Below the pieces are notes generated by a model, which saw only the letters and a program-made list of their open reading frames with translations, was not told the origin of the DNA and did no database searches. The translations under genes and the position numbers were made by a program. This document shows, piece by piece, positions 50,689 through 63,119 of a stretch of 64,000 nucleotides of DNA. The DNA is from Butyriboletus loyo (taxonomy: Eukaryota; Basidiomycota; Agaricomycetes; Boletales; Boletaceae), in the NCBI GenBank assembly GCA_038093515.1, contig JBBPSI010000002.1, positions 310,001-374,000 of the forward strand, given 5' to 3'. The stretch's first letter is position 1; each line of letters starts with the position of its first letter.

Positions 50689-51235
50689 GTAAGTTACCCC
50701 CGTTTATATGAATTATGTTTCCATTTACTAACCGTTGAATACATATGGGCTATCGGGGCGAGCACAGCTACAACTGGAGCGCCTATCCCAAGAACATGGG
50801 TACGGTTGGAGAGGAGGGTAACGAGGGAGGAAGGGTTTTGGTCGGCAGGGCAAGGCATATGGAACTACCAGGGGAATGTCTTCTTTCGTGTAAACCGAGC
50901 AAAACCATATCTGTTTTGGCCCACTCGCCAATCTGAATGGAGGTTAAGTTCCAACACTAAGATCCATTCTGATGTCTGAATAGGTAACGACAACAAATGG
51001 ACGAACTAGTCGAGGTGGAATTCAATACCCAATCCCACTCGGATTCGCCCCTCTTTTTAAATGAGACTCTAAGTGATCTACGACTTTATCCTTGTGATTC
51101 GGAATCTGGTTATCCCATGCACTTTCGTTGCCTTTTCGGTGCCTATTCCGCGCGGTCTGTTTTCTGTTTCCGCAGTGACAGTCGGTAGGCGCCGAGAGAG
51201 AACGCAACCATCGATGTTCTCTTCTTGACTCATCA
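50689..51235. other. Intergenic stretch between the relic and TRAPPC4
   Basis: About 550 bp with only short frames and no recognised family. A few GT and AG sites resemble splice sites but no continuation of the glucosyltransferase was found. It contains the promoter of the TRAPPC4 gene. Confidence 0.35.
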
Positions 51236-51807
51236 TGGCTATCTTTGGGCTTTGGGTAAGACTAAAGGAGGGGAACGACACGCATTCTGAGTCGATATTG
51301 CAGGTGATCAACAAAGCTGGTGGCCTTGTCTATCAGCGCAACTTTGCAGGTTTGTATTCGACCGCCGTCTCGTTGGGATGATTGAATGACTGTCGAAATT
51401 TTCTCAGATGGTCTTGCGCAACTGACTTCCAATGAATACCTAGTACTTGCCGGAACTCTGCACGGTATTCATGCTATCACTAGCAGGCTTTCGCCCATCG
51501 GGTTCAGTTCTGGGGCACAAGTCATCGAAGGGGGATTTTTCAAAATGACAATTTTCTTGACCGCAACCGGTGTGCATGTTTTATTCATTGGTTAATGGTA
51601 GAATATGATTGAGCTTTCAGCCAAGGTACCAAGTTCGTGCTGCTGACTTCCCTATCGGAGATCACCGCCGAGTCTGTATTGCAGAGGGTTTACGAGGTTT
51701 ACGCGGACGCAGTTATGAAGAACCCGTTCTACACTCCAGAGATGCCCATTCGCAGTGATGGTTTTGACACTCGGATAACCGCGTTGGTAGGGACAGGGCA
51801 GTCATGA
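51236..51807 (+). CDS. TRS23: TRAPP complex subunit TRAPPC4/Trs23 (sybindin)
   Basis: Core subunit of the TRAPP complexes, exchange factors for the Rab Ypt1 in ER-Golgi and autophagy traffic. The start MAIFGLW is directly followed by an intron, then VINKAGGLVYQRNFA. After a second intron comes DGLAQLTSNEYLVLAGTLHG, IHAITSRLSPIGFSSGAQV and FFKMTIFLTATG. After a third it reads TKFVLLTSLSEITAESVLQR, VYEVYADAVMKNPFYTPEMP and IRSDGFDTRITALV, with stop TGA 51805-51807. Four exons give about 140 residues, the family size. All conserved longin-fold positions are present. Confidence 0.95.
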
Positions 51808-52193
51808 AACCTTTTATACTCTGTCAAGGTCTTGTAAAACAACTCGCTTCCTGAGCTTCTAAGTTCTGGTGGCCACCTGCGCGACGAAGCTTGTTTACAG
51901 ATGCCACGCCGCTCCTCGCTCCTCGACTCAGGGTAGATTCAAGGGCCAGAGCACGAAATGTTGATTATAAATGGCATTTGTCCTCTGGAGCTGCCGTCGT
52001 GACGATAAATGGACCAATTCCTCCACCTGGCTGTCAGCGACTGCTCTCTAGGGCTTTGCGATCACTCGTCCACGTGATTGCGTGCTGGCTTAAAACGCGA
52101 GCGCGTCTGAATATAGTCACTGCACTTCTTCTTGACCTTGATCATCCATTTTTACTACCGCATTCGACGACTTCTCTCTCGCGATGCAGGCGC
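51808..52193. other. Intergenic region TRS23 / HOP1
   Basis: 386 bp with no gene recognised; a 111-codon plus frame (51891-52226) overlaps the HOP1 start and looks fortuitous. Confidence 0.35.
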
Positions 52194-55100
52194 AAGCCAC
52201 AGCGACTCATAGTGAAGCCCAGGTGAAGTCTACAAAGAAACCATTCCTGGCATGACTGATATTTCCTCAGACACTCAGCAATAGTACCAGCTTGCGGTGC
52301 GTTGAAACCCTTCTGAAGGCCGGCTTAGGGTGCATTGCATACTTGAGGTATTTCGTGACCTTTGCTTTACTAACCAGCTAAAGTGATCTTCAGGGGTCTG
52401 TTACCTTTCGAGAACTTTTCCGAATGTGAGCACCAAAATATACAGGAAATCTGCCGCCTGCAGCTATTCTGTAGATCATTTGTCTGCTCAAATTTCCTCA
52501 ACCTTGCCAGCTGGATCGTTCGATAATCAGACCAGGCCAACCGTCAGCGGCGTGACCATTATGAGTCTGAAGCGGGGTTTCACCAACGAAGGCGACAGGA
52601 TTTTGGACTATTTGGTACGCATATAGACTATTTTTAGGACACATTCTCCGCATACAACCACACATTTTCTCCAGGAAAAGGGTATATTCGAGGCTATCGA
52701 GAAGCAGTACCTCCGCCGCTTCATTTTTGCTATATATTTAGTAAGTTACCCACGCGCTTTGATATGCTATTGCTTGAAGTCGCCAAACAGGACAGCAAGG
52801 ACCCCAACAAGTAGTACTATCTTGACTTGAACATTATTCAGCTTACCGACATCTCATAGCATTATAGAGGCTTACACTTTCAATTTCCAGGTAGACAAAC
52901 TTGACTTTTATTCATCCCAAACTGACAAATATGAAGTACTATAAAGTGGCGGGTACGGACATTGTCGTACCCATCATGTCTTTGGGAGATCAATTGTCAA
53001 AAATGTCACTACACCGCGTGGATGGAGACCCCGTCGTCGATGTGCTCATGCGAGGAAAATTGCCTACCCTTGGCGATGTAAAGCGCAGTCTCAAGGTATA
53101 TATTGCTTTAAACTACCCTTCGAGCTCAGAATCATTCTATGGATACAGTTAATGATTAAGACGTTGGTTACTACCATTTCACAGATGGAGCCGTTGCCAA
53201 GTGAGTCCTACATGAGTGTACCGTGTTCTCAGAGTGATGGTTCCAGAATATCGGTACGGAAACTTCAAACTCTTCTTCAACAATAATACCCCCGATGATT
53301 ACCAACCCCCGCATTTCCAAGCTGGTGATGCCGACTCGAATAGATGGTTTTTCACAACTCATAGAGCAGCCGAAGCACCGGAAAGCACAAGGATTGGTAA
53401 TCTGGAAACTGGTTGGCATGGGTACGTCTTCAACTCCACACAGTCCCTGGTATACTTTGACGGAGTTATTAGTATGAGCATGAAGGTCGTCTCCGTCTCA
53501 TCCTTTCTTCCGTCCTCCACTGAGGATAACAGCGCCACATTTACCGGTCTCACTACCCGGTGTCCTCCAAAGCTAACTCCTGTCGAAGAAGCTCGGCTTC
53601 GAGTCGAGGATGCAGAACTCCAGAGGAAAGACGCATTGGACAGAAATGTTGTATGGGATGCAGACGCAGATGCAGACACAGATGCATTGGGTGAAGACAT
53701 CTCTGATGAAGGCATTGTTTTAGCCAGGTGCAACGCTAGCGGTGCTATGGTTCCTATTGGTATCCGAGGGGACGAAGGGAAGATACTACCCATTCCAGTG
53801 CACGAAGATCAGGGTAAAGGCAACGATGTAGTCGTGTATGGGGGACATCCAGACCCTACGCCGATGCATGTTGGATATCTTGTGAGTTCCTGTCAAGTGC
53901 ACCCATGTGCGACGCTGAACTTAAGTCCAAATAGATGGTTTCTCGAGATATAGAAGAAACTCAGGCGATCCCCGCAACCCAAGAGATTGATATGCAATCG
54001 CCATCACCCTTGCCAAGCTTGCGACGTGTTCCTTCGCTGCCTCCATCGGATATCCGCGATTCTTCCGGTTCTTTTCTCTCAACCCAGCAAATAGATACTG
54101 TCGTTCTCCAGGAAAAGCTTCAAAATAGCCAGAGAAATCGGGTCAGGCCAGACTCGGGTATGTCAGACACTCGTATTTTTTTCCTCCATCCGGAAGGTAC
54201 TGATATGACCCTAGACATCGAGAGTCCGATTCCTGTAGATCAGACTATTCCTAATATCCCTGGCAGAATTGTGAAGACGACGAAAACTGTCATGTCAATG
54301 GAAGATGATGGCCGTGTTGATTGTGATTGTGGCACAATGGTCATTCGACATCCTTGATGGGACTTAAACTGCTCAGCTGAAACATTTCACCTAGGTTAAT
54401 GATTCCTTGGTTCTCTGTGAAGGCGGTTGCAACAAATGGCGTCATATTTGGTCAGGAGTCTCCTCGTTGCTCGTGCGAGTGTGATCTTTAACTGATCTTT
54501 GCAGGTGCATGGGGTGAATTCTGACTGTAAAATGGATTAACCCCTTGATTAAGAAATGCGTAGATATCATGGCCCGCAAGACAGACATCTTCCATTGAAA
54601 TTTGTATGCTTTGAATGTCGCCTCCGGCGGTCCCCCGAATGGGATATCATAGGCGGGAAGACACGTGCTGATATGATCGGTCGATTCAAGGATCTCGCGT
54701 TGTTCAGGTGCTCCGAACCTATGTTTATGGCGATGTGTTACTCAGCATGAGCTGTCTTAGACGTGCGATCAAGATATTTGAAGTTCACAGACCTACTACG
54801 GCTTTGCAGTTCAGAGAGCAGATTGGTTCGTAGTCATTTTTATCGACATTGGCTGCTCACTGTTATCCTCAGGTTGCGCTGCTACCTTGGTCAGCCAGTT
54901 ACTTATGAGACTAGAGGATGAAGGTTAACTGTACTTTCTCTGTCGTGATCGGGGTGCCTGACCTCCCACCCGACAGGATTTATCACCACAGAAAATGCGA
55001 TATCCGAAGACCTAAGTTCCGCGAGAGCTCCTGCAAGGAAAGGCAAAAAGTCGACGAAAAATAAGGGCAAGAAAACACAAAAAGAATTGCACAAAACGAA

Positions 55101-55567
55101 ATATGTGTTTTTGCATTCATCCAAGAGAAGTAGTGCATATCTCGACTACTTTCGCGCGGAACCCCAGGTCGAGAATCGTCTTTTGGGTCTAACACACGGA
55201 GTCAGTACCTTTATTTACATCATTCGTTAACGCGAGCTCTCCTGCATCATGAAGATTGTTGAATCTCGTCTTGCGGATGGAAACACGTAAGCATATTTGG
55301 ATATTCTCTATCAATCCTGTTATGTTGAACCTTCCGAGCAGCAATACCCTGGCGAAGGCGCATACCAGTCCGGAACAGAAGGGCGGAATATCAAGTGAAA
55401 CGCTAGAACTCGATTCGCAAACTCAAGAGCCAACTCAGAACTTACTTGCACTTGCCCTTGCTCGTCAATCGGAGGCAAACTTGAAACGCAAAGCCGAGGG
55501 CGATTCCAACGAAACAACGAAAAGGCTTAAAGTCTCCATTGGAATGGCAGTGGACCTCTGCGACTGA
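52194..55567 (+). CDS. HOP1: Meiotic HORMA-domain axis protein Hop1 (HORMA, PHD-like zinc finger, winged helix)
   Basis: Hop1 is a meiotic chromosome-axis protein that directs double-strand breaks toward interhomologue repair. The start MQAQATATHSEAQ leads into the HORMA domain: SLRCVETLLKAGLGCIAYLR, GLLPFENFSE, VTIMSLKRGFTNEGDRILDY, GIFEAIEKQYLRRFIFAIYL and NNTPDDYQPPHFQAGD, ending near ESTRIGNLETGWHG. An acidic Ser/Pro linker follows. Then comes a PHD-like finger built from DCDCG, LVLCEGGCNKWRHIW, CMG and LKFVCFECRLRR, and a winged-helix-like part (IKIFEVHRPTTALQF, LVSQLLMRLEDEGFIT). A basic stretch (ARKGKKSTKNKGKK) precedes the tail. The last exon ends KRLKVSIGMAVDLCD at 55567 and may be the closure motif bound by HORMA. 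Exon borders in 52.6-53.3 kb are uncertain. Confidence 0.88.
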
Positions 55568-56368
55568 ATATTCAATATTTTCACACGTCGATGTTTCCTG
55601 CCTGACCTGTAATGATCCAGTTGTGCGATCTTCTGATGATTGCACGAATCAGCTCTATGTCATGTATACTCTGAATTATTAATCGTGCTTTGGACGCTCG
55701 GAATAAGCGCTGCCAAAGATAGAAGTGTCGGCCCTAAAGTGTGGTGTCTATTATGTATTGTCGAGCCTTCTGATTGTTCTCCCATTCAAAACCCCTCACG
55801 TTTTGGCAACTGGTCGTGGTCGATTTTCTACGCTCGACCATCTGCAGCGAGAGGCCCTCGCAGGAGATGAAATAATGGCGCACGGCATAGCATACACCTC
55901 CGTATCTCCCTGCTGCTCTAATTATGGCTGTAGGATCGTTAGTGTGGTGTACATTTTCTCGTCTTCCGTCAGATACCATATATTTCATGAGACTGCGGAT
56001 TCTACTAGTTTCTCTGATGGATGGCGATGCATTTTTCAGTCATCCCAGTGTGCTCGCATTCCGTGCCATGATGTTGTCTGGCTCAGGCTGTTCCTCCTGT
56101 CCCGCTCTTCTCTACCAACATCCCTCTCGGCTCATCATATGATCATTCAAACTCTCTTCACGTCAAGTCCGTCGCTCTCTACGGCTTACGTTCATCACGG
56201 CGGACATACATGCAGTCCAGTAGTTAGATTCCACCTTTGTTAAGTGTTCGATGCAGCCGCATAGCCCAGATATTGTAACCGGAAACCGGAAATTCGGTGA
56301 TTACACAATCAGTAGTACGATACTCAAACCTCTGCCGCCATCTATTATTTCTGGATGACATTAATCCT
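55568..56368. other. Intergenic region HOP1 / DOA1, no gene recognised
   Basis: About 800 bp. The longest frame (55725-56243, plus, 172 codons) has a composition unlike neighbouring genes and no known motif. It may contain decayed sequence plus the DOA1 promoter. Confidence 0.35.
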
Positions 56369-59300
56369 ATGCCTTACTACAAACTTTCAGCGACATTGTT
56401 GAGCCACTCCGCCGATGTATGTGGCCATCTATCTGGGAATCTTTAAATACGACCTGACGGAAACTCACAGGTCCGTGGAGTGGTATCGCCAACAGATAAT
56501 CTAGTCCTATCCGTTTCGCGCGATTCAACTGCGATATCTTGGTTGAGAAGTTCACCTTCATCGTTTTCTCCCACTTCTGTTCTCCGATCAGGCTCCAGGT
56601 TCGTGAACGCAGTGGGGTATCTCCCCCCAACCGCGGACGCACCGCAAGGTCAGAGTTTTATCCATCCCTATGCGGAAGAGACAGTATGACAGAAACGCGC
56701 TTTGGCGTCTGTCAGGGTATGCTGTTGTTGGGGGACAAGACATGGTTATCCCCATCTTTGTGCTCGACTCGTTCAACAAAGAAGACCCGGAATATTCTTT
56801 AGTCGGACACACAGATAATGTCTGTGCCATCCATGTCGGCCCAGCCGGCGTCATCATTTCTGGTTCATGGGACAAGTGAGCTGTCTTCCATCTTACGAAC
56901 TAGAACTAGATAAAGGTAGAGAGACAGGACTGCCAAAGTCTGGAAAGACTTCACACTTCAATACGATCTCAAGGGACACCAACAAGCCGTTTGGGCGGTA
57001 CTCGCTTTGGAGGACTCACATTTCTTGACAGGTCTGTCAAACTTTCGTTTCGTCGTCGACCTTTCTGAAACTCTACTGTAGCGTCCGCAGATAGGACCAT
57101 TAAGCTTTGGATGCAGAACAAAGTAATTCGAACCTATGAAGGCCACCATGATGCTGTTCGTGGTCTAGCATTGGTTCCTGATCTTGGTTTTGTGTCTTGC
57201 TCCAACGATAGGTAGGACGAGTCGTACATTGTTCTAGGATGTATTCCTGACACTTGACATCTCAGCGAAGTTCGAGTATGGACAATAGGTGGCGATCTGA
57301 TACACACGTTGTCTGGGCATACTTCCTTCGTATACGCCTTATCGGTTTTGCCCAACGGTGACCTGGTCTCCGCCGGAGAGGACCGCTCAGTGCGAATATG
57401 GCGTGGTATGGTGCAATTTTCTTTGTGATTTAAAAAGCTTCACACATTGTCATCCATGGGAATTCCAGATGGAGAATGTGCACAAGTCATAATACATCCT
57501 GCCATTTCTGTGTGGTCTGTGTCTACCATGCCAAATGGTGATATTGTTAGCGGATGCAGCGATGGCATTATTCGAGTGTTCAGCAATTCGGAAGATCGCT
57601 GGGCCAGTGAAGCTGACCGGAAAGCATTTGAGGACCAAGTTTCCAACCAAGCGCTCTCATCACAACAAGTTGGTGGTGTGAAGAAAACTGACTTGCCGGG
57701 CCCGGAAGCCCTGGTTGCTCCAGGTAGCTGCCCAATTGTTCCCCGTTTCAATGTACTGAAGAGGGAAACCAGGAAAAAAGACAGGAGATGTAAAGATGGT
57801 TCGAGTCGGGGATGCTGTGGAAGCCCATCAGGTGAACCATATCAAGTTGGCCAACCTCAACAAGTCTGACCTAACTGCTAAAAGTGGGATACTGTCTCTT
57901 CCAGCTGGCAAAAGATCGGCGAAGTTGTCGATGCAGTTGGCTCTGGCCGTAAGCAACTCTACAACGGTAGAGAGTATGACTACGTGTTTGATGTAGATGT
58001 GCAAGAGGGTGCACCTCCATTAAAACTCCCCTACAGTGTCTCCGGTGAGTCAATCTCGTGATAAACGACAGAGATCTATGTTTATATGTCCCAGAGAATC
58101 CTTACACAGCCGCCCAACGCTTTCTACAGCAAAATGATCTTTCAATGAATTATATTGATGAAGTCGTGAAGTTCATCGAGAAGAACACCGCGGGGGTGAA
58201 TTTAGGGGGTGATAGCAACTACGTGGATCCATATACAGGTCAGCCTTGAAACGTCGCTTCACGCCCAGGCTGGAGAAATTAGTCATACCTATATAATCCT
58301 CACAGGAGCATCGAGATATCAACCTTCGACAAGACTTGCACCGTCGATTATCCCCGATTCTACATCTGTAGATCCTTACACCGGTTCATCTCGCTATTCT
58401 GGTCCCTTGCATGCAACATCGCCTCCTCCAGCTGCCCAGACCCCACGAACGAGGATTCTTCCTTTGGTTCGTTTTTCTGTACCTCGAGTCTGCTCAGTGT
58501 TCTCACTCCCCATAGAAAATTCTGGTGGTTTTCAAACAATCCAATATACCAGCCATGCAGGCTAAACTGCACCAGTTTGACGACACTCTCCGTAATGAAA
58601 TTGTGAGCTCTGTCACAGTTTTCTTTACAATAACGACGACGACTACCTTTGTTTGCTTCATAGATAACCGCAACTTGCGCAACGTACCCCGAAGAACAAG
58701 TATTGATTGAAGAAGTGTTCACGTTCCTTTCCCAAATTATTTCAAACCCGGCATCTCCTACATCTATTACTCCGAGTGGACCACATATTGAAGCAATTGT
58801 ATCGATCCTGGACCGCTGGCCAGCTGCTCAGAGGTTCCCTGGTGCGTGCTGGCACTTCGAAGAATTTGAGTCCATCTACATTAACATACGGGGGCAGTGA
58901 TGGATCTCAGTCGCTTGGTGGTCGCGTATTGCGCAAACGCACTAGCTGCTCCCGAAAATCGCGAGAAGTTATTTGACTGTCTATTCAATGCATCAGATTG
59001 GTCGTCTGTTATATCAAGCGGAACCCCGATGTTGAAACAGCAAGAGACGAACGTGTTACTACTATTGCGCACCATCGCCAATTGCTTTCAAGAGGGGATT
59101 CCAGTGAACGATGGACGGTGGGTTCAGCAGGTAATGAGGTCCCTGTTTCTTTCGACTTCTTCTTGACCGTTCTACCAGATCTTTGAGGCACTGGCTCAGG
59201 CACCGTACCATCTCCTCTCAAAACCACAAAGGGTAGCGCTGGTGTCGGTATTATTCAAGTTAGTCTTCATCACATGGAAATCAGGGACGTGACTCAAGAA

Positions 59301-59694
59301 TGTTTCTTAGCTTCTCATGCATTCACTTGAATACACCTGCTAGCATAGCAGCGCGTGATCAGTGTCTCGCCCTTATCTTCAAGGTTGAATTCATTTCTTG
59401 CGAGATCATTCTACTAACTCGTCGCAGGTACTCAGATTAGAAAAGGAGGATCCTGAAGTAGCTTATCGCGCCTCTGTCGCGCTCGGAAACATCGTGAGCA
59501 TGGCAATTCTCATGTGTGATAACTACCAATCGCACTCCGATAAGCTGTACGAAGCCCGAGATCGGGGCACGGCACCGAATCTGAAAACTGCACAAACGAT
59601 GGAACTGAAGGAGGTTATAGGCACGATCCGATCTAGCTTCAATGACGGGAGGATTATCAGCGTTTTGCAGGAAGTCGACTCGCTAGCCCCGTGA
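56369..59694 (+). CDS. DOA1: Ubiquitin-binding WD40/PFU/PUL protein Doa1 (Ufd3, PLAA)
   Basis: Cdc48 cofactor controlling ubiquitin homeostasis and sorting. MPYYKLSATLLSHSAD starts seven WD repeats: VRGVVSPTDNLVLSVSRDST, FVNAVGYLPPT, YSLVGHTDNVCAIHVGP with VIISGSWDKTAKVWKDF, GHQQAVWAVLALEDSHFLTA, DRTIKLW, GHHDAVRGLALVPDLGFVSC, VWTIGGDLIHTLSGHTSFVY with DLVSAGEDRSVRIW, and a last VSTMPNGDIVSGCSDGIIRV. The PFU domain follows: GDVKMVRVGDAVEAHQ, IGEVVDAVGSGRKQLYNGRE and YDYVFDVDVQEGAPPLKLPY, then NPYTAAQRFLQQNDLSMNYI. A repeated VDPYTG segment precedes the PUL armadillo domain (LHQFDDTLRNEI, DLSRLVVAYCANALAAPENR, VALGNIV). The frame ends at 59694. Around twelve short introns. Identity is secure. 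Confidence 0.94.
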
Positions 59695-59839
59695 TAGGCT
59701 GACGCTAGCGGTGACTGGGGTAGAGAGCGAGCTGGAAATCGACGGTGCTCAGCATCCTGTATCGTAGCTTATAGAATATACTTGGAAGGTCTCGGCGAAC
59801 TCCCATGCGCACGCCGCGTCTTTGTGCCAATCCCTTCCG

Positions 59840-60646
59840 ATGCCAGCCCAGTTCCGCATGTACATCGTGCGTCACGGTGAAACAGAGTGGAACAGAATAC
59901 GCAGGATACAGGGCCAATCAGACATCCCGCTCAACGAGACCGGGCTGAGGCAGGCAATGTTGGTGGGTGAAGCCCTAAAGGGCATCCCGTTCGCAAGAGC
60001 ATTCAGCAGCGATCTCCAAAGGGCAGCCAAGGTAGGAACACACTGGCTTCCAGGCTTCCAAGTCAATTGAGGTATTTCCAGACCACAGAGTGCATCCTCC
60101 GATACCATCCAGATGCTGTCTTGGAACGAGACGAGTTGATTCGGGAACGAGTAAGCAAAGCATAGCCCCATCCCTTCTGCGTCGTTCGAGTTCATCATCT
60201 TGTGGTTCATGGTGCAGTAGTATATGGGCGAATTGGAGGGGGAAAAGGCACTATCAAATAAACCAGCACCATCGATGGAGACGATATCCAGCTTTGCTTC
60301 GAGGTGTCTGGTCTGGTATTCGAAATCGATCGTGGAGTACTTGACCTCGACGCTTGAGGCAGGTATACCCATACAACAGCCACTTAACATCCTCGTAGTC
60401 TCTCATGGGTCCTGGATCGCGGTCCTCCTTTCTGCGTTGCTGGCGCATGGAGTGGTAACTTGTCGCGATGGCGTCGAGACTGGTCACTGCCTAAACACTG
60501 GCGTGTCCATCATCGAATACAGGGCTGTGCCTGCCATTGGAAGGGACATAGCTTTGATGGGTACCCTGGTCCAGTACTCGGGCGTAGAACATCTTATACG
60601 TGAAGACTTGCATCTCCAAAAGGTGAATGCAGATATCAGAGGATAG
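59840..60646 (+). CDS. Histidine phosphatase / phosphoglycerate mutase-like protein
   Basis: Member of the branch of the histidine phosphatase superfamily that includes TIGAR and fructose-2,6-bisphosphatase-like enzymes. The start at 59840 (MPAQFRMYIVRHGETEWNRI) carries the RHG phospho-acceptor motif. It is followed by GQSDIPLNETGLRQAMLVGE, RAFSSDLQRAA, then after an intron TTECILRYHPDAVLERDELI. A later exon has MGELEGEKALSN, SMETISSFASRCLVWYSKSI and the second catalytic His in ILVVSHGSWIAVLLSALL. The end reads GVEHLIREDLHLQKVNADIR. Length is about 230 residues. The true substrate cannot be told from sequence. Confidence 0.88.
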
Positions 60647-60954
60647 AGGGAAGAAAATTTGAGCACGATTGGATGATAGATACCATAGCTACAGCTATAT
60701 CTGTGTAAACGTCGTTATCCATGCTCGTTCTTCGCAGCTGGATTCTACAGGTTCTTATAAACAACTATTGATATTATGCACCATGCAACACATTTGCAAC
60801 CCGCTGCCACCTGTTAATGTTTCAAGTTCTCTGCTTCCACCCAGATCGATACACTTGCCTTCGCTGTGCCCTGTGTCTTTGCGCAGGAATATTGCAGTTT
60901 AACAGATATCATAGGATATGGCGCCTGCTGGCCTGTGACAACATATGCCAGTTC
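60647..60954. other. Convergent 3' region, histidine phosphatase / GTR1
   Basis: 308 bp between two convergent genes; no further coding sequence recognised. Confidence 0.35.
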
Positions 60955-62089
60955 TTATGTATCTCCTTGAAGTTCTTCGAACTTTTTTCTTGCCATTCGA
61001 ATGTTTATCTTGATTGCTGCGGTTTCTGGGCAAGTGATTTAGCAGCCAAATATTCTATCGAACTCCTCCTTACCAACGACTGGATTATGGACCACGACCA
61101 AAACGTACGTATTCTTTGTCATTTCGTCCAGAACTGCGGTGAATTCTGCGAGCTCCATCTCTAGGGAGTGGAACTCCTCACGTAGCCGCGAACACGATTG
61201 CTTGAAAGCTTTGATCAACTCCGAGGTACGTTCATAGCGTTTGGGATCTAATGAATGGGTCGCTACAGAATCGGATGTATCGGAGGACGATGAGGTCGCG
61301 ATAACTAGAAAAGTAGCACGCTCAAAGAGGATGACCTCTGTTGCGCTGCAAGTTTCTGCAAATACCCGAAGATGCTTATTGAGATTTTGAGCGTTGGGTA
61401 TCAATGTATTGACAATGCTCGACCAAGCCTGTGGTACAGCACATCAGACACGAGACATGAAAGAGACAGACTTTGCATGCCTTGTACAAAGTTTCATCAT
61501 ATATGCTTGTGGCAAGCACCTTGACAGGGAAATCACCGCTTGCCTTCTCCAAATCTGCAGCTTTCCGCTGAAAGATGACGGATCGTTCACTCTCGCGAAC
61601 CAGATCCATCTTGTGGACTAGGAGGAATACGCTCGCATCTTTGCTGAACTGTGATAAACCATCGAGACAATCGCGATAGTACTCTAGGTCCTTGGCCATT
61701 TCACGACTTTCCACGTCGAAGACGTAGATCATGACTCCCGCGTGCGAGAATATAGTGGAGCGCTGGGTAGAAAGATAGGAATCCATGAACGCGTCTTGAC
61801 CACCGCAGTCCCACAGGTTGAGGATGAGGTCTCCAAGAAAACGAACGTGGTTCTGCTCAACGTCGATGGTAGCGCCTAACCGGGACGTCAGAGATGCCGG
61901 ATTGTTAGAGCTAGTTCAAGGGGTGTTAACCAGGTTTCCTGCGTAGGTGGACGATGCGTTTTGGCTCACAAAATCATAGAGCGCATGGAGGTTTTTCCGC
62001 TACCTGATGCACCCATCAAGAGAACCTTGAAGAAGACATACGGTCAGGCATTCCATGGATGGAATGACCGTACACACCTTCTTCCTCAT
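60955..62089 (-). CDS. GTR1: Rag-family GTPase Gtr1 (RagA/B)
   Basis: Vacuolar GTPase that with Gtr2 signals amino-acid sufficiency to TORC1. A 12-nt first exon (MRKK) from 62089 is joined to VLLMGASGSGKTSMRSMIF, which carries the Rag P-loop. Next come SRLGATIDVEQNHVRFLG (switch I region), DLILNLWDCGGQDAFMDSYL (switch II), STIFSHAGVMIYVFDVESRE, FLLVHKMDLV (the Rag HKxD form of the guanine motif) and KVLATSIYDETLYKAW. The roadblock-fold C-terminus has NLNKHLRVFAETCSATEVIL, FERATFLVIA and MELAEFTAVLDEMTKNTYVL. The last exon reads ETAAIKINIRMARKKFEELQ and ends at 60957-60955. Identity is secure. Confidence 0.94.
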
Positions 62090-62266
62090 TTTGTTACGAC
62101 TGCGTTGCACTCCCGATGTCTGGATGCGATGTTGCTGGAGTGGTGGTGCTCCGAAGGAGGCCGCAACGACGAAAGGCTCGGCTACTTGGGATGTTTGTAG
62201 TCAATGCATAAGGTCCGATTTCTACATGAGACAAAGTACAACAATCTATTTATTCTTCATTCCAGT

Positions 62267-62926
<660 letters not shown>

Positions 62927-62942
62927 TGCAGTACGGATGTTA

Positions 62943-62957
62943 GTCTGGTGACCAGAC
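62943..62957. promoter_or_regulatory. Perfect 15-bp palindrome in the RIB4 / SRP40-like divergent promoter
   Basis: GTCTGGT-G-ACCAGAC is a perfect inverted repeat with a one-base centre, 17 bp upstream of the RIB4 start. It may be a site for a dimeric regulator. Only symmetry supports it. Confidence 0.4.
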
Positions 62958-63119
62958 TGGGCAAGCTTGTAGATGTGGGAAACAAAGGTCGCAACTCATT
63001 TTATTTGACGGGTCAGCTCTTATTACCAGTGGTTCGTCCTGTCTGTCGTTGTCGCGGCCATCGTCCCACTCGCTACCAAAAAGCACGCCGGTTCTCGAGG
63101 CATCATGTGCGTTCGACCC

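Noticed and set aside
55725..56243. 172-codon frame between HOP1 and DOA1 as a gene
   Set aside because: Unusual composition, no conserved motif, no plausible splice extension, and other frames look equally random.
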